DNA from: CAZPUI01 sp964415525
GTDB taxonomy: Bacteria; Acidobacteriota; Holophagae; Holophagales; Holophagaceae
Length of the DNA: 42,326 nt
NCBI GenBank assembly: GCA_964415525.1
Contig: CAYQAS010000025.1
Location: forward strand, 1-42,326
Direction: 5' to 3'
The notes beneath the pieces were generated by a model, which worked only from the letters and a program-made list of their open reading frames with translations, ran no database searches and had not been told where the DNA came from. This document shows positions 24,007-32,598 of this stretch, in pieces; position 1 is the stretch's first letter, and every line of letters starts with the position of its first letter. The position numbers and the translations under genes were made by a program.

Positions 24007-24900
24007 ATGCACGATGCGTCGCCGGGTCAGGCCCGGATTCTCAAGCTGGGCACCCTCGCGGCATTTGCCGCCTACGGGATGTGGGGCGTCTTCCCGCTCT
24101 ACTGGAGCCAGCTGGCAAACGTGCGCGCCGTGGAAGTGCTCTGTCACCGGGTGGTGTGGTCGGGGCTTTTCCTTCTAGTTGTGCTGGCCTGGAAGGGCCG
24201 GCTCGGGGACATCCTTGGCATCTGGCGGAAGCGCTCCAGCGCCCTGGCGGTGGCGGGCTGTTCGGCCCTCATCAGCGTCAACTGGGGCGTCTACATTTGG
24301 GCCATCCAGGTGGGCCGGGTCACCGAATCGAGCCTCGGCTACTACATCACGCCGCTGCTGTCGGTGGCTCTGGGGGCGATCTTCTTCCACGAGAAGCTGG
24401 ACCGCTGGACGAAGGTGGCGGTGTCCCTGGCGGCCCTCGGTGTGGGCGTGGCCGCATGGCGCCAGGGCAGCCTGCCTTGGGTGGCGGTGGTGCTCTCCAT
24501 CAGCTTCGCCCTCTACGGCGCGTTCAAGAAGCTGGCCGGGCTGGATGCACTCTCCGGGCTCGCCGCCGAGACCCTCGTCTCCATGCCCTTCGCCCTGGGT
24601 TACCTGGCCCTGATTCACGGTGGCGCGCTGTTCACCGCCGGCCCGAAGGCCGCGACGCTCCTGGTGCTGGGGGGGCCCGTGACGGCGCTTCCGCTGCTCA
24701 CCTTCGCCTACGCCGCGGTGCGGATTCCCCTCCAGCGCCTGGGCTTCATCCAGTACTTCAGCCCCACGCTCCAGCTGCTGCTGGGGATCTTCGTGCTGGG
24801 GGAACATCTGAGCGGGCCCATGGCCTTTGCCTTCGGAATCGTCTTGGTCGCGGTGCTGCTCTACGCCTTCACCCGTCCCCGGAGGGAGGCCAAGGCATGA
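24007..24900 (+). CDS. rarD: EamA family transporter RarD
   Basis: A 297-residue membrane protein with about ten helices in two EamA halves. The family marks are FAAYGMWGVFPLYW at the start, EVLCHRVVWS, SVNWGVYIWAIQ, SSLGYYITPLLSV and, near the end, RLGFIQYFSPTLQLLLG. RarD proteins are drug/metabolite-type exporters whose physiological substrates are mostly unknown. Its stop overlaps the start of the shortened rtcB gene (ATGA), so the two are cotranscribed. Confidence 0.93.
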   Translation: MHDASPGQARILKLGTLAAFAAYGMWGVFPLYWSQLANVRAVEVLCHRVVWSGLFLLVVLAWKGRLGDILGIWRKRSSALAVAGCSALISVNWGVYIWAIQVGRVTESSLGYYITPLLSVALGAIFFHEKLDRWTKVAVSLAALGVGVAAWRQGSLPWVAVVLSISFALYGAFKKLAGLDALSGLAAETLVSMPFALGYLALIHGGALFTAGPKAATLLVLGGPVTALPLLTFAYAAVRIPLQRLGFIQYFSPTLQLLLGIFVLGEHLSGPMAFAFGIVLVAVLLYAFTRPRREAKA

Positions 24901-25448
24901 CGGCGGTGCTGCTCAAGGGGGCCCGTGTGCCCTTGCGGCTCTGGGCGGATCCCTCGGAGTTGGAACCGGAGGCCCTCCAGCAGCTGAAGAAGGTCAAGAA
25001 GCTGCCCTGGGTGTTTCGCCACGTGGCCCCCATGCAGGACGTGCATGCGGGCATCGGCGCCGCCATTACGTGGGCGGAGGAGACGCACTTCGGCGTGCAG
25101 GTGCTCGTGACCCGCAAGGGCGCCATTCGGGCGCGCAAGGACGAACTCGCCATCGTCCCGGGCTCCATGGGCACCCGGTCCTACATCGTGCGGGGTCTTG
25201 GTGAACCGACCTCCTTCACCAGCGCCAGCCACGGTGCGGGACGTCGCATGAGCCGTGCCCAGGCGCGCAAGTGCTTCACCCCGGTGGACCCCGCGGCCCA
25301 GGCCGAGGGCGTGGAGTGCCGCAAGGATCCCGGCATCCTCGATGAGATTCCGGGCGCCTACAAGGACATCGACGCGGTGATGGAACGGCAGCGGGACCTT
25401 GTGATGCCCCTGCATACGCTGAAGCAGGTGCTCTGCGTGAAGGGCTGA
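24897..25448 (+). CDS. RtcB RNA ligase homologue with a large internal in-frame deletion
   Basis: A 183-residue protein made of the N- and C-terminal parts of RtcB, which is normally about 400 residues. Residues 1-56 match the start (LPWVFRHVAPMQDVHAGIGA, where E. coli has MPFIFKHIAVMPDVHLGKG). Residues from about 62 match the last third: HFGVQVLVTRKGAIRAR, VPGSMGTRSYIVRGLG, TSASHGAGRRMSR with the guanylylated histidine at 112, ECRKDPGILDEIPGAYKDIDAV, and the terminal TLKQVLCVKG. About 220 residues are missing near codons 56-62, including the VGVDIGCGM metal site and the other manganese ligands. The frame is preserved and the ends are well conserved. Ligase activity is not expected, but guanylylation-site sequences remain. 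It may be a recent deletion or a reduced paralogue. Confidence 0.85.
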   Translation: MTAVLLKGARVPLRLWADPSELEPEALQQLKKVKKLPWVFRHVAPMQDVHAGIGAAITWAEETHFGVQVLVTRKGAIRARKDELAIVPGSMGTRSYIVRGLGEPTSFTSASHGAGRRMSRAQARKCFTPVDPAAQAEGVECRKDPGILDEIPGAYKDIDAVMERQRDLVMPLHTLKQVLCVKG

Positions 25449-25453
25449 GGCCA

Positions 25454-25493
25454 CGATCGACCTGCTCGGGGCCATCCGGGAGCAGGTCGATCG
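25454..25493 (+). terminator. Strong hairpin after the rtcB-like gene
   Basis: CGATCGACCTGCTC and its exact complement (14 bp) enclose a 12 nt loop, starting 5 bp after the rtcB-like stop. No T-run follows, so it may be a terminator without U-tract or a 3'-end stabiliser. Confidence 0.5.
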
Positions 25494-25585
25494 GGACACG
25501 GCGCGGCGAGTCGAGGAGGGCTGAATCCGAGCCCTCGACAGGCCGAACCTCGAGCCCCATGCTTCCTCGCGCTGGGGGGATCGCC

Positions 25586-26269
25586 ATGGATGTCTCGCTG
25601 CTGTTCGCCCCGATTCCTTCCCCTGAGCCCGGTGAGGAGGCCCTGGCAAAGGCGCGGAAGGCCATGGTGCAGGACCAGATGCGCGGTCGGGATATCAAGG
25701 ATCCACGGGTGCTAGCGGCCATGGAGGCCGTGCCGCGGCACCGTTTCGTCCCCGAAGCTCTGCGGGCCCAGGCCCACACGGATCATCCCCTGCCCATCGG
25801 CCAGGGCCAGACCATCAGCCAGCCCTACATCGTGGCATTCATGGTTCAGGCGCTCCGGTTGAACGGCACCGAGCGGGTGCTGGAGGTTGGCTCTGGCTCG
25901 GGCTATGCCCTGGCGGTGCTGGCGCGCTTGGTCAAGCGGGTGCATGGCATCGAGCTGGAGGCGGAACTCCACCGACGGGGGCGGCAGACCCTGGATGAGC
26001 TGGGCCTCACGCGTGTCCTGACCCGCTGTGGGGACGGTTGGAAGGGGTGGTCCGAGGCCGCGCCCTTCGACGCCATCCTCGTGAGCTGTGCTCCGGAATC
26101 CGTGCCCAAGGCCCTACTGGATCAGCTGGCCCCCGGGGGGCGCATGGTGGTTCCCGTGGGGCCCCAGGGAGGTGCCCAAGTGCTCTTGCGACTCACGAAA
26201 ACGCCGCGGGGCATCATCGAGGAACGGCTGCTCCCTGTGGCCTTCGTGCCCATGCGGCACCCCGAGTGA
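25586..26269 (+). CDS. pcm: Protein-L-isoaspartate O-methyltransferase
   Basis: A 227-residue methyltransferase that repairs isoaspartyl residues in aged proteins using S-adenosylmethionine. It has ARKAMVQDQMRGRDIKDPRVLAAM near the N-terminus and PRHRFVPEALRAQAH. PIGQGQTISQPYIVAFM is the family signature. Motif I is VLEVGSGSGYALAVLA. The C-terminal strand is GGRMVVPVG. The ATG at 25586 follows a purine-rich GGGGGGA at suitable spacing. The ATG at 25559 would add nine residues, with a weaker ribosome binding site. It lies alone between the rtcB-like hairpin and the convergent phosphoesterase gene. Confidence 0.93.
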   Translation: MDVSLLFAPIPSPEPGEEALAKARKAMVQDQMRGRDIKDPRVLAAMEAVPRHRFVPEALRAQAHTDHPLPIGQGQTISQPYIVAFMVQALRLNGTERVLEVGSGSGYALAVLARLVKRVHGIELEAELHRRGRQTLDELGLTRVLTRCGDGWKGWSEAAPFDAILVSCAPESVPKALLDQLAPGGRMVVPVGPQGGAQVLLRLTKTPRGIIEERLLPVAFVPMRHPE

Positions 26270-26278
26270 GGTGCGGGC

Positions 26279-27661
26279 TCAGTCGTCGTCCTCATCCTTG
26301 GCGTTCAGCACGAGTCTCCGCTTCTTCAGCCCCTTGCCGTGGGCTCCCGCGAGGTGGGCGGGGTAGGGGGCGCTGCCCTTCGCGGCGGTCCAGAGGATGC
26401 GGTTCATCTGGTCGTCGGAGATGCGGTCCGGGGCGCTCAGGTCCAGGGCGGCGCTCTGGACCTGGGCCTGTTTGGTGAAGGCGTCCGCGGCGGGCGGATT
26501 CAGCTCATCCAGGGGCACGCGGTTGGGCAGAGCCACGAAGGGCCGGAATTCCGGCGTGTTCGTGAAGCAGGCTTCCATGGTGGGCGCGGCGGCATCCAGC
26601 TGGGTGAGGGGCGGCATTCCAAGGATGCGGGCGATGGTGTGGAGCACGGAGCCCTGGTTGTAGAAGCGGCTCACGACGGCACCCCGCTTCGTATAGGGGC
26701 TCGCCACGAGGCAGAGGGAGCGGTGGCCGTCCACGTGGTCGAAGCCGTCCTGGGGATCATCCTCATTCACGAAGACGACCGTCTCCTTCCAGAAACGGCT
26801 GCGGCTCAGGCCCTCCACGATCCGTCCCAGGGCGAGGTCGTTGTCTGCCATGTGGGCCGCGGGGGTGGGGACACCCGCCTTCAGTCCCTGAGTGTGGTCC
26901 TGGGGAAGGTAGATGATGACGAGATTGGGAAGGTCGCCCTTGGCCTCGAAGGCCTTGAGTTCCTGGAGAAACGCCTCTGCCCGCACCACATCGGGGATCT
27001 GCATCTCCCAGCCGGGGAAGGTGGGGCACGTGTAGGCCCGCAGCGCATCCAGGGGCATGCTCTGCTTGAATCCGACCTTGGACAGTCCCTGTCGATGATC
27101 CCGGTAGTAGTCCAGCCACGTGGCCTTCTCCGGCAGCTTGGTGGGGAAGTCGAACTCACCGTAGTTGCGGAAGGAGTGCCCCCGCAGCAGCGCCTGATCC
27201 CACAGGAAGGGCGTGGGGGCAAAGGCGAGCGGGTCGGTGCCGAAGTCGTAGCTGCGGGTCCAGTCGCCGAACATGCGTTCCTGATAGGCGCTGGTGATGC
27301 CCTGGGTGGCCCACTGATGGCCGTCGGCGCTCACGACGCCGTTGCAGTAGTAGTTGTCCAAGAGGGTGAACTGCTCCGCCAGGGCGTGGTGGTTCGGCGT
27401 CACACCGCGGCCATAGATGCAGAGGGCGGGATCCCCATCGCCCTGCTTCAGGTCACCGAATACCTGGTCGTAGGTGCGGTTCTCCTTGATGACGTAGACG
27501 ACATGCTTGAAGACCGAGGGCTCACCGATCCGCGCCGGGACGGGCACGGGACGCATGTTGGCCTTGGCGCCCTGAAGGGCTTCGAGGGCGCGGGGCAGGC
27601 GGGCCAGGGCCTTGACCTCGCTCGTCCACGTGGCCAGCTGAATCGTGCCGGGCAGGGCCAC
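26279..27661 (-). CDS. Alkaline-phosphatase/phosphoesterase domain, C-terminal part of a stop-split YncE-phosphatase gene
   Basis: This is the C-terminal half of a bifunctional YncE/alkaline-phosphatase-superfamily protein. It has VVYVIKENRTYDQVFGDL (the PF04185-type metal site ENR), SADGHQWATQGI, LPNLVIIYLPQDHT, FVNEDDPQDGFDHVDGHRS, and an acidic tail KDEDDD. The frame is continuous with the propeller half upstream. Only the TAA at 27698-27700 separates them, and the 12 codons between (including RWERGALQKV) already belong to the protein. The GTG at 27661 has no good ribosome binding site, so expression as a separate protein is doubtful. Intact relatives are about 800-900 residues; the sum here is about 837. 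It is most likely a single gene with a nonsense mutation. Confidence 0.75.
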   Translation of the reverse strand: MALPGTIQLATWTSEVKALARLPRALEALQGAKANMRPVPVPARIGEPSVFKHVVYVIKENRTYDQVFGDLKQGDGDPALCIYGRGVTPNHHALAEQFTLLDNYYCNGVVSADGHQWATQGITSAYQERMFGDWTRSYDFGTDPLAFAPTPFLWDQALLRGHSFRNYGEFDFPTKLPEKATWLDYYRDHRQGLSKVGFKQSMPLDALRAYTCPTFPGWEMQIPDVVRAEAFLQELKAFEAKGDLPNLVIIYLPQDHTQGLKAGVPTPAAHMADNDLALGRIVEGLSRSRFWKETVVFVNEDDPQDGFDHVDGHRSLCLVASPYTKRGAVVSRFYNQGSVLHTIARILGMPPLTQLDAAAPTMEACFTNTPEFRPFVALPNRVPLDELNPPAADAFTKQAQVQSAALDLSAPDRISDDQMNRILWTAAKGSAPYPAHLAGAHGKGLKKRRLVLNAKDEDDD

Positions 27662-27697
27662 CTTTTGCAGAGCGCCTCGCTCCCAGCGGACGTGGCG

Positions 27698-28792
27698 TTA
27701 GTTGGAGGCTCGCGGATCCCGGGAACCATCCCCCTTGGCGCTCGCGATGTAGAGGTGCTTTCCGTCCGTGGCCAGGGCGCTGGGGAACCAGCCCGCGGGG
27801 ATGAAACCCTCCAATCGGGTCTTTCCGTTGAGCGCCACCACGGCGACCGCATTGTTGCCGGCGTTGGCCACGAAGAGGGTCTGCCCGTCCGGGGACAGGA
27901 CCAGGGCATTCGGGATGCTGCCGAAGGGCAGGGCGGCATCGGGCTTCACGTTCACGGTCTCGCGCACCGCCAGGGAGGTCGCATCCAGGATGGACACGCT
28001 GTCCCCGTTGGCGTTCGCGACAAAGAGCCGCCCGCGGTCCAGGAGGATGCGGGAGGGATGCAGCCCCACTGCGGCCTCGCGCACCTGCCGTTCGGAGGCG
28101 AGATCCACTTCCGAGAGGGTGCCCCCGAGGGGAAAACCCTTCGCATCCACCCGCACGTCCGTGCCGGAGCTGGCCATGACGCGCTCGCCTTTGGGCGCCT
28201 GCCTTCCGCCCCAGTTGGTCACGAAGGCACGCGAACCTTCCACCACGACGCCATAAGGGGCCACGCCGACGGGAATCTCTCTCAGGAGGGTGCCCTTTTC
28301 CAGGTCCACCACCCCCAGGCTGTTGCGCCGGGAGAGGGCCACCACCAGGCCTTTGCCATCGGCGGTCACCGCCAACCCACAGGGCAGTGGCGTGTCCCGG
28401 TCCGCTCCGGGCAGGGCAATGCGACGACCGAGGACGGCATGGGTGCCGCCGAGGCGAACCTCCTGGAGGTGCCCCCGAGCCTGGCTGATCCAGAGGCTCG
28501 AACCCACGCGAACCATCCCGTGGGGAGCGCCGTGACCCTTGCCGTAGGGCAGGATTTGGCGAAGGGTCCAGGTCTTCACGTCTACCAACAGCAGGTTCGT
28601 CCCGTTCTGGACACAGGCTGTCTCCCCATCCTCCGAGAGCACCAGGTCCAGGGGGCGGCCCGCCTGCAGGAGCAGCTGTCCCGCTGGTTTCACGCCCTGC
28701 CCGGTGGCCAGCTGGGTCTCGCCCACCCGGGCTGGTGGATCCTCTCCCCATAGCGGGAGCAGGCACAGGCAGACAGCGAGACATCGATGCAT
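27698..28792 (-). CDS. YncE-type beta-propeller, N-terminal part of the stop-split YncE-phosphatase gene
   Basis: Residues 1-364 of the same protein. The ATG at 28792 begins a signal peptide (MHRCLAVCLCLLPLWGE), with AGGAGG upstream. A YVTN-type seven-bladed propeller follows, with blades such as LVLSEDGETACVQNG, GLAVTADGKGLVVALSRR, ALVLSPDGQTLFVANAGNN and ALATDGKHLYIASAKG. The frame ends at TAA (27698) right after GDGSRDPRASN, exactly where the linker to the phosphatase domain would begin. Alone it may fold as an exported propeller. As a bifunctional enzyme it would be anchored or periplasmic. It is divergent from dinB, with 156 bp between the start codons. Confidence 0.8.
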   Translation of the reverse strand: MHRCLAVCLCLLPLWGEDPPARVGETQLATGQGVKPAGQLLLQAGRPLDLVLSEDGETACVQNGTNLLLVDVKTWTLRQILPYGKGHGAPHGMVRVGSSLWISQARGHLQEVRLGGTHAVLGRRIALPGADRDTPLPCGLAVTADGKGLVVALSRRNSLGVVDLEKGTLLREIPVGVAPYGVVVEGSRAFVTNWGGRQAPKGERVMASSGTDVRVDAKGFPLGGTLSEVDLASERQVREAAVGLHPSRILLDRGRLFVANANGDSVSILDATSLAVRETVNVKPDAALPFGSIPNALVLSPDGQTLFVANAGNNAVAVVALNGKTRLEGFIPAGWFPSALATDGKHLYIASAKGDGSRDPRASN

Positions 28793-28903
28793 GGGAGACC
28801 TCCTGAGCAGACTGCCGCAATCGCCAGAGACACGCTGCCTGGAACTATCTGAAGGATGCCGTCGCCTCCTTCCTGCGGGGGCGTTCCTGGGCGAACGGGT
28901 CGT

Positions 28904-28931
28904 TTGGATTTTCGTCTCTATTTCGTACACT
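28904..28931 (+). promoter_or_regulatory. Probable dinB promoter
   Basis: TTGGAT (28904-28909) and TACACT (28926-28931) are separated by 16 bp, the same spacing and -10 box as the tRNA-fMet promoter. The leader to the ATG at 28949 would be only about 11 nt and begin close to the GGGGAGG ribosome binding site. A GAACGGGTCGTTT segment just upstream is only loosely like an SOS box. Confidence 0.35.
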
Positions 28932-28948
28932 GCCTTTGGGGAGGCGGC

Positions 28949-30067
28949 ATGACGGGATCGCGGCGGCGCATCGCGCACCTGGACATGGATGCCTTTTTCG
29001 CGTCCGTGGAGCTGCTTTCGCGCCCTGAGCTGCGCGGCCAGCCGGTGGTGGTGGGTGGTCGCCGCGCCGTTGGGGCGGAGCGATTGAAGGACTACCGGGG
29101 TCGCGGCGTGGTGACCACCTGCACCTACGAGGCTCGGGCCTTCGGCGTGCATTCGGGGATGGGTCTCATGAAGGCTGCGGCGCTGGCGCCGGAGGCCCTG
29201 CTGCTGCCGGCGGACTTCGAGGCCTACAAGCGCTGCAGCATCGCCTTCAAGGCCGCTGCCAGTGCCATCGCTCCGGCCATGGAGGACCGGGGCATCGACG
29301 AGATCTACCTGGACCTCACGGAGCTGCCGGAGGACAGCGAGATCCTGGGGCGGCGCCTCAAGAATGCCGTGAAGGCCGCCACGGGCCTCACTTGTTCCAT
29401 CGGCATCACGCCCAACAAGCTCCTCAGCAAGATCGCGTCGGAGCTTCAGAAGCCCGACGGGCTCACGATCCTCGGGATGGAGGATCTGCCCACGCGCATC
29501 TGGCCGCTCAAGGTCGGGGTGGTGAACGGCATCGGCCCGAAGGCCGTGGTGCGTCTCGAGGCCATGGGGCTCGAGACGGTCGGCGAACTGGCGGCGGCGG
29601 ATCCCATGCTGCTGATCCAATCCTTCGGGCCAAGCTATGGACACTGGCTGTCCGAGGCGGCCCATGGGCGGGATGACCGGCCCCTGGTCTTCGAACGGGA
29701 TCCCAAGTCCATCAGTCGGGAGACGACCTTCGAGCGGGATCTGCACCCCAAGCGCGATCGCGAGGCTCTCACGGGCATTCTCATCGACCTCTGCGAGCGC
29801 CTGGCGAAGGATCTGGAGCGCAAGGGCGTGTGGGCGCGCACCGTGGGCATCAAGCTCAAGTACGCCGACTTCCGCACGGTGACGCGGGATCTGACCCTGG
29901 ATGCGGCGGTGTTCAGTCCGGAGGCTATCCGGGATGCGGCCCGCGCCTGTCTGCGGCGCGTGGATCTGGGGTCACCCTTCCGCCTCCTGGGGATCCGGCT
30001 TGGTCACCTCGTCCCGCGTCAAGGCGTGGCCGAGACTCCAACCCTCTTTGATGGGATGGATCTGTGA
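28949..30067 (+). CDS. dinB: DNA polymerase IV
   Basis: A 372-residue Y-family translesion polymerase. The catalytic sites are clear: HLDMDAFFASVE at the N-terminus (first metal-binding aspartate), YEARAFGVHSGM, and the second acidic pair in DEIYLDLT. SIGITPNKLLSKIAS and VNGIGPKAVVRLEAMG (helix-hairpin-helix thumb) follow. The little-finger domain occupies about 240-350. The C-terminal PTLFDGMDL resembles a sliding-clamp-binding peptide. GGGGAGG precedes the ATG at 28949. The TGA overlaps the GTG start of the helicase gene, so the two are translated together and probably act in the same damage response. Confidence 0.95.
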   Translation: MTGSRRRIAHLDMDAFFASVELLSRPELRGQPVVVGGRRAVGAERLKDYRGRGVVTTCTYEARAFGVHSGMGLMKAAALAPEALLLPADFEAYKRCSIAFKAAASAIAPAMEDRGIDEIYLDLTELPEDSEILGRRLKNAVKAATGLTCSIGITPNKLLSKIASELQKPDGLTILGMEDLPTRIWPLKVGVVNGIGPKAVVRLEAMGLETVGELAAADPMLLIQSFGPSYGHWLSEAAHGRDDRPLVFERDPKSISRETTFERDLHPKRDREALTGILIDLCERLAKDLERKGVWARTVGIKLKYADFRTVTRDLTLDAAVFSPEAIRDAARACLRRVDLGSPFRLLGIRLGHLVPRQGVAETPTLFDGMDL

Positions 30068-32520
30068 TCGGGATCTCGGTCACTGACTTCGTGGCGCCGT
30101 TGGAGCCCACGGGCAGCCTGGATGCCTCCTTTTCGCCTCGACTGGAGGAGGACGCCATGCGGGAAGGTGCCCGGCTCCACCAGCGCATCCAGAAGCGCCT
30201 TGCCAAGGAAGAGGCAGACCTCCAGGCGGAAGTGCCCCTGAGCCTCACGGTGGAACGGGAAGGCTTCGCGATGCTGGTTCGCGGGCGCCTGGATGTGCTG
30301 CTGCCGGGGATCCTGGAGGAGATCAAGACGACCCTCCAGCCCGCACCGCTGCTGCGTCGGCTGGCCCTCGAGCCAGATCATATCTATGCCCAGCAGGCGC
30401 GGATGTACGCCTGGATGCACCACGCGCTCACGGGGGAAGTCCTGGCCTGCCGGTTGCGGGTGGTGTCGATCCTGGATGGGGCCGAGACCTTGGTGGATGT
30501 GCCCTTTGATCCCGAGGTCTTTGGTGCCTTCGTGGAGGCTCAGCTGGAGGCGCACCATGCGAAGCACCTGAGGGAACTGGCGAGGGCAGAGGCCCGGCGG
30601 GAGATCGGACAGCTCTTGTCCTTCCCCTTCTCCGAGCCACGTCCTGGGCAGAAGACCCTGATGGCCAAGGCGGCGGAGGCGCTGGCGAGGGGCGAGCGCC
30701 TGTTGGCGCAGGCTCCCACCGGCCTCGGCAAGACCGCTGCGCTGCTCTATCCCGCATTGGAGAAGGCGTTGGCGGAGCATGGGCGGGTCTTCTATGCCAC
30801 GCCACGGAACAGCCAGCACGGCGTGGCGGAGGCCTTCGTGCGTCGGCTGCGAGAGGCGGGCCACGGCGTCGCATCGGTCACGGTAAGGGCGAAGGAGAAG
30901 GTCTGCCCCCAGGAGGAAGTCCACTGCACGCCGGATGCTTGCCCACGGGCGCTGGGCTACTACGACCGGCTCAAGGCGAGCGGGGCCGTGTCGGAGCTGA
31001 TGGCCCAGGGGTGTGCCGATGCGGCGGCGGTGGCGGACGTCGCGGACCGTCACCGCCTCTGCCCCTTCGAACTGTCCCTGGATGCGGCCCTGGAGGCGGA
31101 TGTCGTGATTGGCGACTACAACTACGCCTTCTCGCCCAATGCGAGCCTGCAGCGCTTCTTCGGCAGTCCCGAGGCGGCGGCGCGCATGACGGTGCTGGTG
31201 GACGAGGCCCACAACCTGCCCGCCCGCGCCCAGGACTGGTTCAGCCCCTGCCTGGACCGGGCCGCCCTCGAGGCGCTGGGCAGGATCTGGAAGGGGACGA
31301 AAGCCGGCAGCCTCCGCCGACGCTTCAAGGCGCAGCTGAAGCGCTGTCTCGCCCTGCTGGATGCGATCCACGAGGAGGGGCCATCTCCTGTTCCCTGCCT
31401 CTTCGACGACTCCGAATCGACCCCCGCGCTGCGCCCCAAGGAAACCCGGCCGCAGCGCCGGGATGGTATCCATCGCGAGGTCACCGTGGAGCCGGGGCCT
31501 TTCTTCGGTGAGGAGCAGCGCCTCGGAAAGCTGCTGGCCCAGGCTGCGGCCGAAGGGGCTGCCCTCACCCTGAGCCATCCCCTAGTGCAGCTCGACCATG
31601 CTTGGCGCGCCTTCTGCAGCGTCCTGCGGGACATGGGGCCCGTCCACCGCCTGACCTGGATTCCGCCCGGCCGGCTCCAGATCACCTGCCTGGACGCCTC
31701 GGCGCATCTGGGCGCGCGGCTCCAGGAACTGGGTGGCGCCGTGCTCTTCTCCGCCACCCTCAAGCCCTTTCCCTTCTACGCGCGGCTCTCGGGGCTGGAC
31801 GAGGCGGTTGCCACGGCGGTGGAAGTGGCCTCGCCCTTCCCGACAGCGCATCGGCGGGTGCTCATCGTGCCGCAGATCTCGACCCTCTTCCGTCGGCGGA
31901 GCACCGAAATCCCGCGTATCGCGGACTTCCTGAACCGCGTGCTGCCCCTGCGCCACGGCAACTACCTGATCTTCTTTCCCAGCTTCGCTTTCTTGGACGC
32001 GGTGGCGCCCCTGCTGGACCTGCCGGGTTTCACCGTGGCGTGCCAGCCCCGGAAGGCTTCGGCGGAGGCGCTGGATCACCTGCTCGCCACCCTGCGGGAG
32101 ACCCAGGGCGCCGTGGTGCTGGCGGTGATGGGTGGTTCGCTCTCGGAGGGCATCGATCTGCCGGGTGAGGCCCTGGTGGGTTGTGTTGTCGTGGGGCCGC
32201 CCCTGCCGCCCTTCGACCTGGAGCGGCGCCTCGCCAAGGAACACTTCGACGCCCAGGGCCTGCCTGCGGAGGCCTACGCCTACATCTATCCCGCCATGGC
32301 TCGGGCGGTACAGGCGGCGGGACGGGTGATCCGGACGCCGGAGGACCGCGGGCTCCTGATCTTCCTGGACGGGCGGTTCCTGGAACCGGACTATGCCGCG
32401 TGTTTTCCGGAGCACTGGTTCCGGGAGGGCCCGCGGGAGGCGGTTTCCGGGGCCATCCTGCGGGATGTGGCGGCTTTCTGGGATTCCGGTTCCGCGATCG
32501 ACGCGGCTTCTGACGCCTGA
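30064..32520 (+). CDS. RecB-type nuclease domain fused to an XPD/DinG-type helicase
   Basis: An 818-residue fusion protein starting at GTG (GTGA overlap with dinB). Residues 1-180 carry a PD-(D/E)XK RecB-type nuclease with His39, Asp77 in GRLDVL, Glu86/Lys88 in EEIKT and the QxxxY motif (Gln111-Tyr115). The remainder is a superfamily 2 XPD-like 5'-3' helicase. Walker A is APTGLGKT (217-224). A cysteine set suited to a 4Fe-4S cluster comprises Cys281, Cys288, Cys293 and Cys333. The DEAH box is VDEAHN (380-383), and the C-terminal motifs are SEGIDLPG and GRVIRTPEDRG. Together they suggest structure-specific DNA unwinding with cleavage. The coupling to Pol IV places it in repair or bypass of damaged DNA. 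Confidence 0.93.
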   Translation: MIGISVTDFVAPLEPTGSLDASFSPRLEEDAMREGARLHQRIQKRLAKEEADLQAEVPLSLTVEREGFAMLVRGRLDVLLPGILEEIKTTLQPAPLLRRLALEPDHIYAQQARMYAWMHHALTGEVLACRLRVVSILDGAETLVDVPFDPEVFGAFVEAQLEAHHAKHLRELARAEARREIGQLLSFPFSEPRPGQKTLMAKAAEALARGERLLAQAPTGLGKTAALLYPALEKALAEHGRVFYATPRNSQHGVAEAFVRRLREAGHGVASVTVRAKEKVCPQEEVHCTPDACPRALGYYDRLKASGAVSELMAQGCADAAAVADVADRHRLCPFELSLDAALEADVVIGDYNYAFSPNASLQRFFGSPEAAARMTVLVDEAHNLPARAQDWFSPCLDRAALEALGRIWKGTKAGSLRRRFKAQLKRCLALLDAIHEEGPSPVPCLFDDSESTPALRPKETRPQRRDGIHREVTVEPGPFFGEEQRLGKLLAQAAAEGAALTLSHPLVQLDHAWRAFCSVLRDMGPVHRLTWIPPGRLQITCLDASAHLGARLQELGGAVLFSATLKPFPFYARLSGLDEAVATAVEVASPFPTAHRRVLIVPQISTLFRRRSTEIPRIADFLNRVLPLRHGNYLIFFPSFAFLDAVAPLLDLPGFTVACQPRKASAEALDHLLATLRETQGAVVLAVMGGSLSEGIDLPGEALVGCVVVGPPLPPFDLERRLAKEHFDAQGLPAEAYAYIYPAMARAVQAAGRVIRTPEDRGLLIFLDGRFLEPDYAACFPEHWFREGPREAVSGAILRDVAAFWDSGSAIDAASDA

Positions 32521-32598
32521 AGGCGTTTCCAGAACTCGAAGCAACGCGACCAACACTCCGGTCTCCAAGTGGTCTTCGCGCCATTCCTTGAAAGGTCA

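Noticed and set aside
25449..25524. Short open frame ATIDLLGAIREQVDRDTARRVEEG after the rtcB-like gene
   Set aside because: It is the translation of a 14 bp perfect hairpin, has no start codon, and is preceded by an in-frame stop.
28890..28912. SOS (LexA) box upstream of dinB
   Set aside because: CGAACGGGTCGTTTG has the wrong spacing and only partial symmetry compared with known LexA sites.
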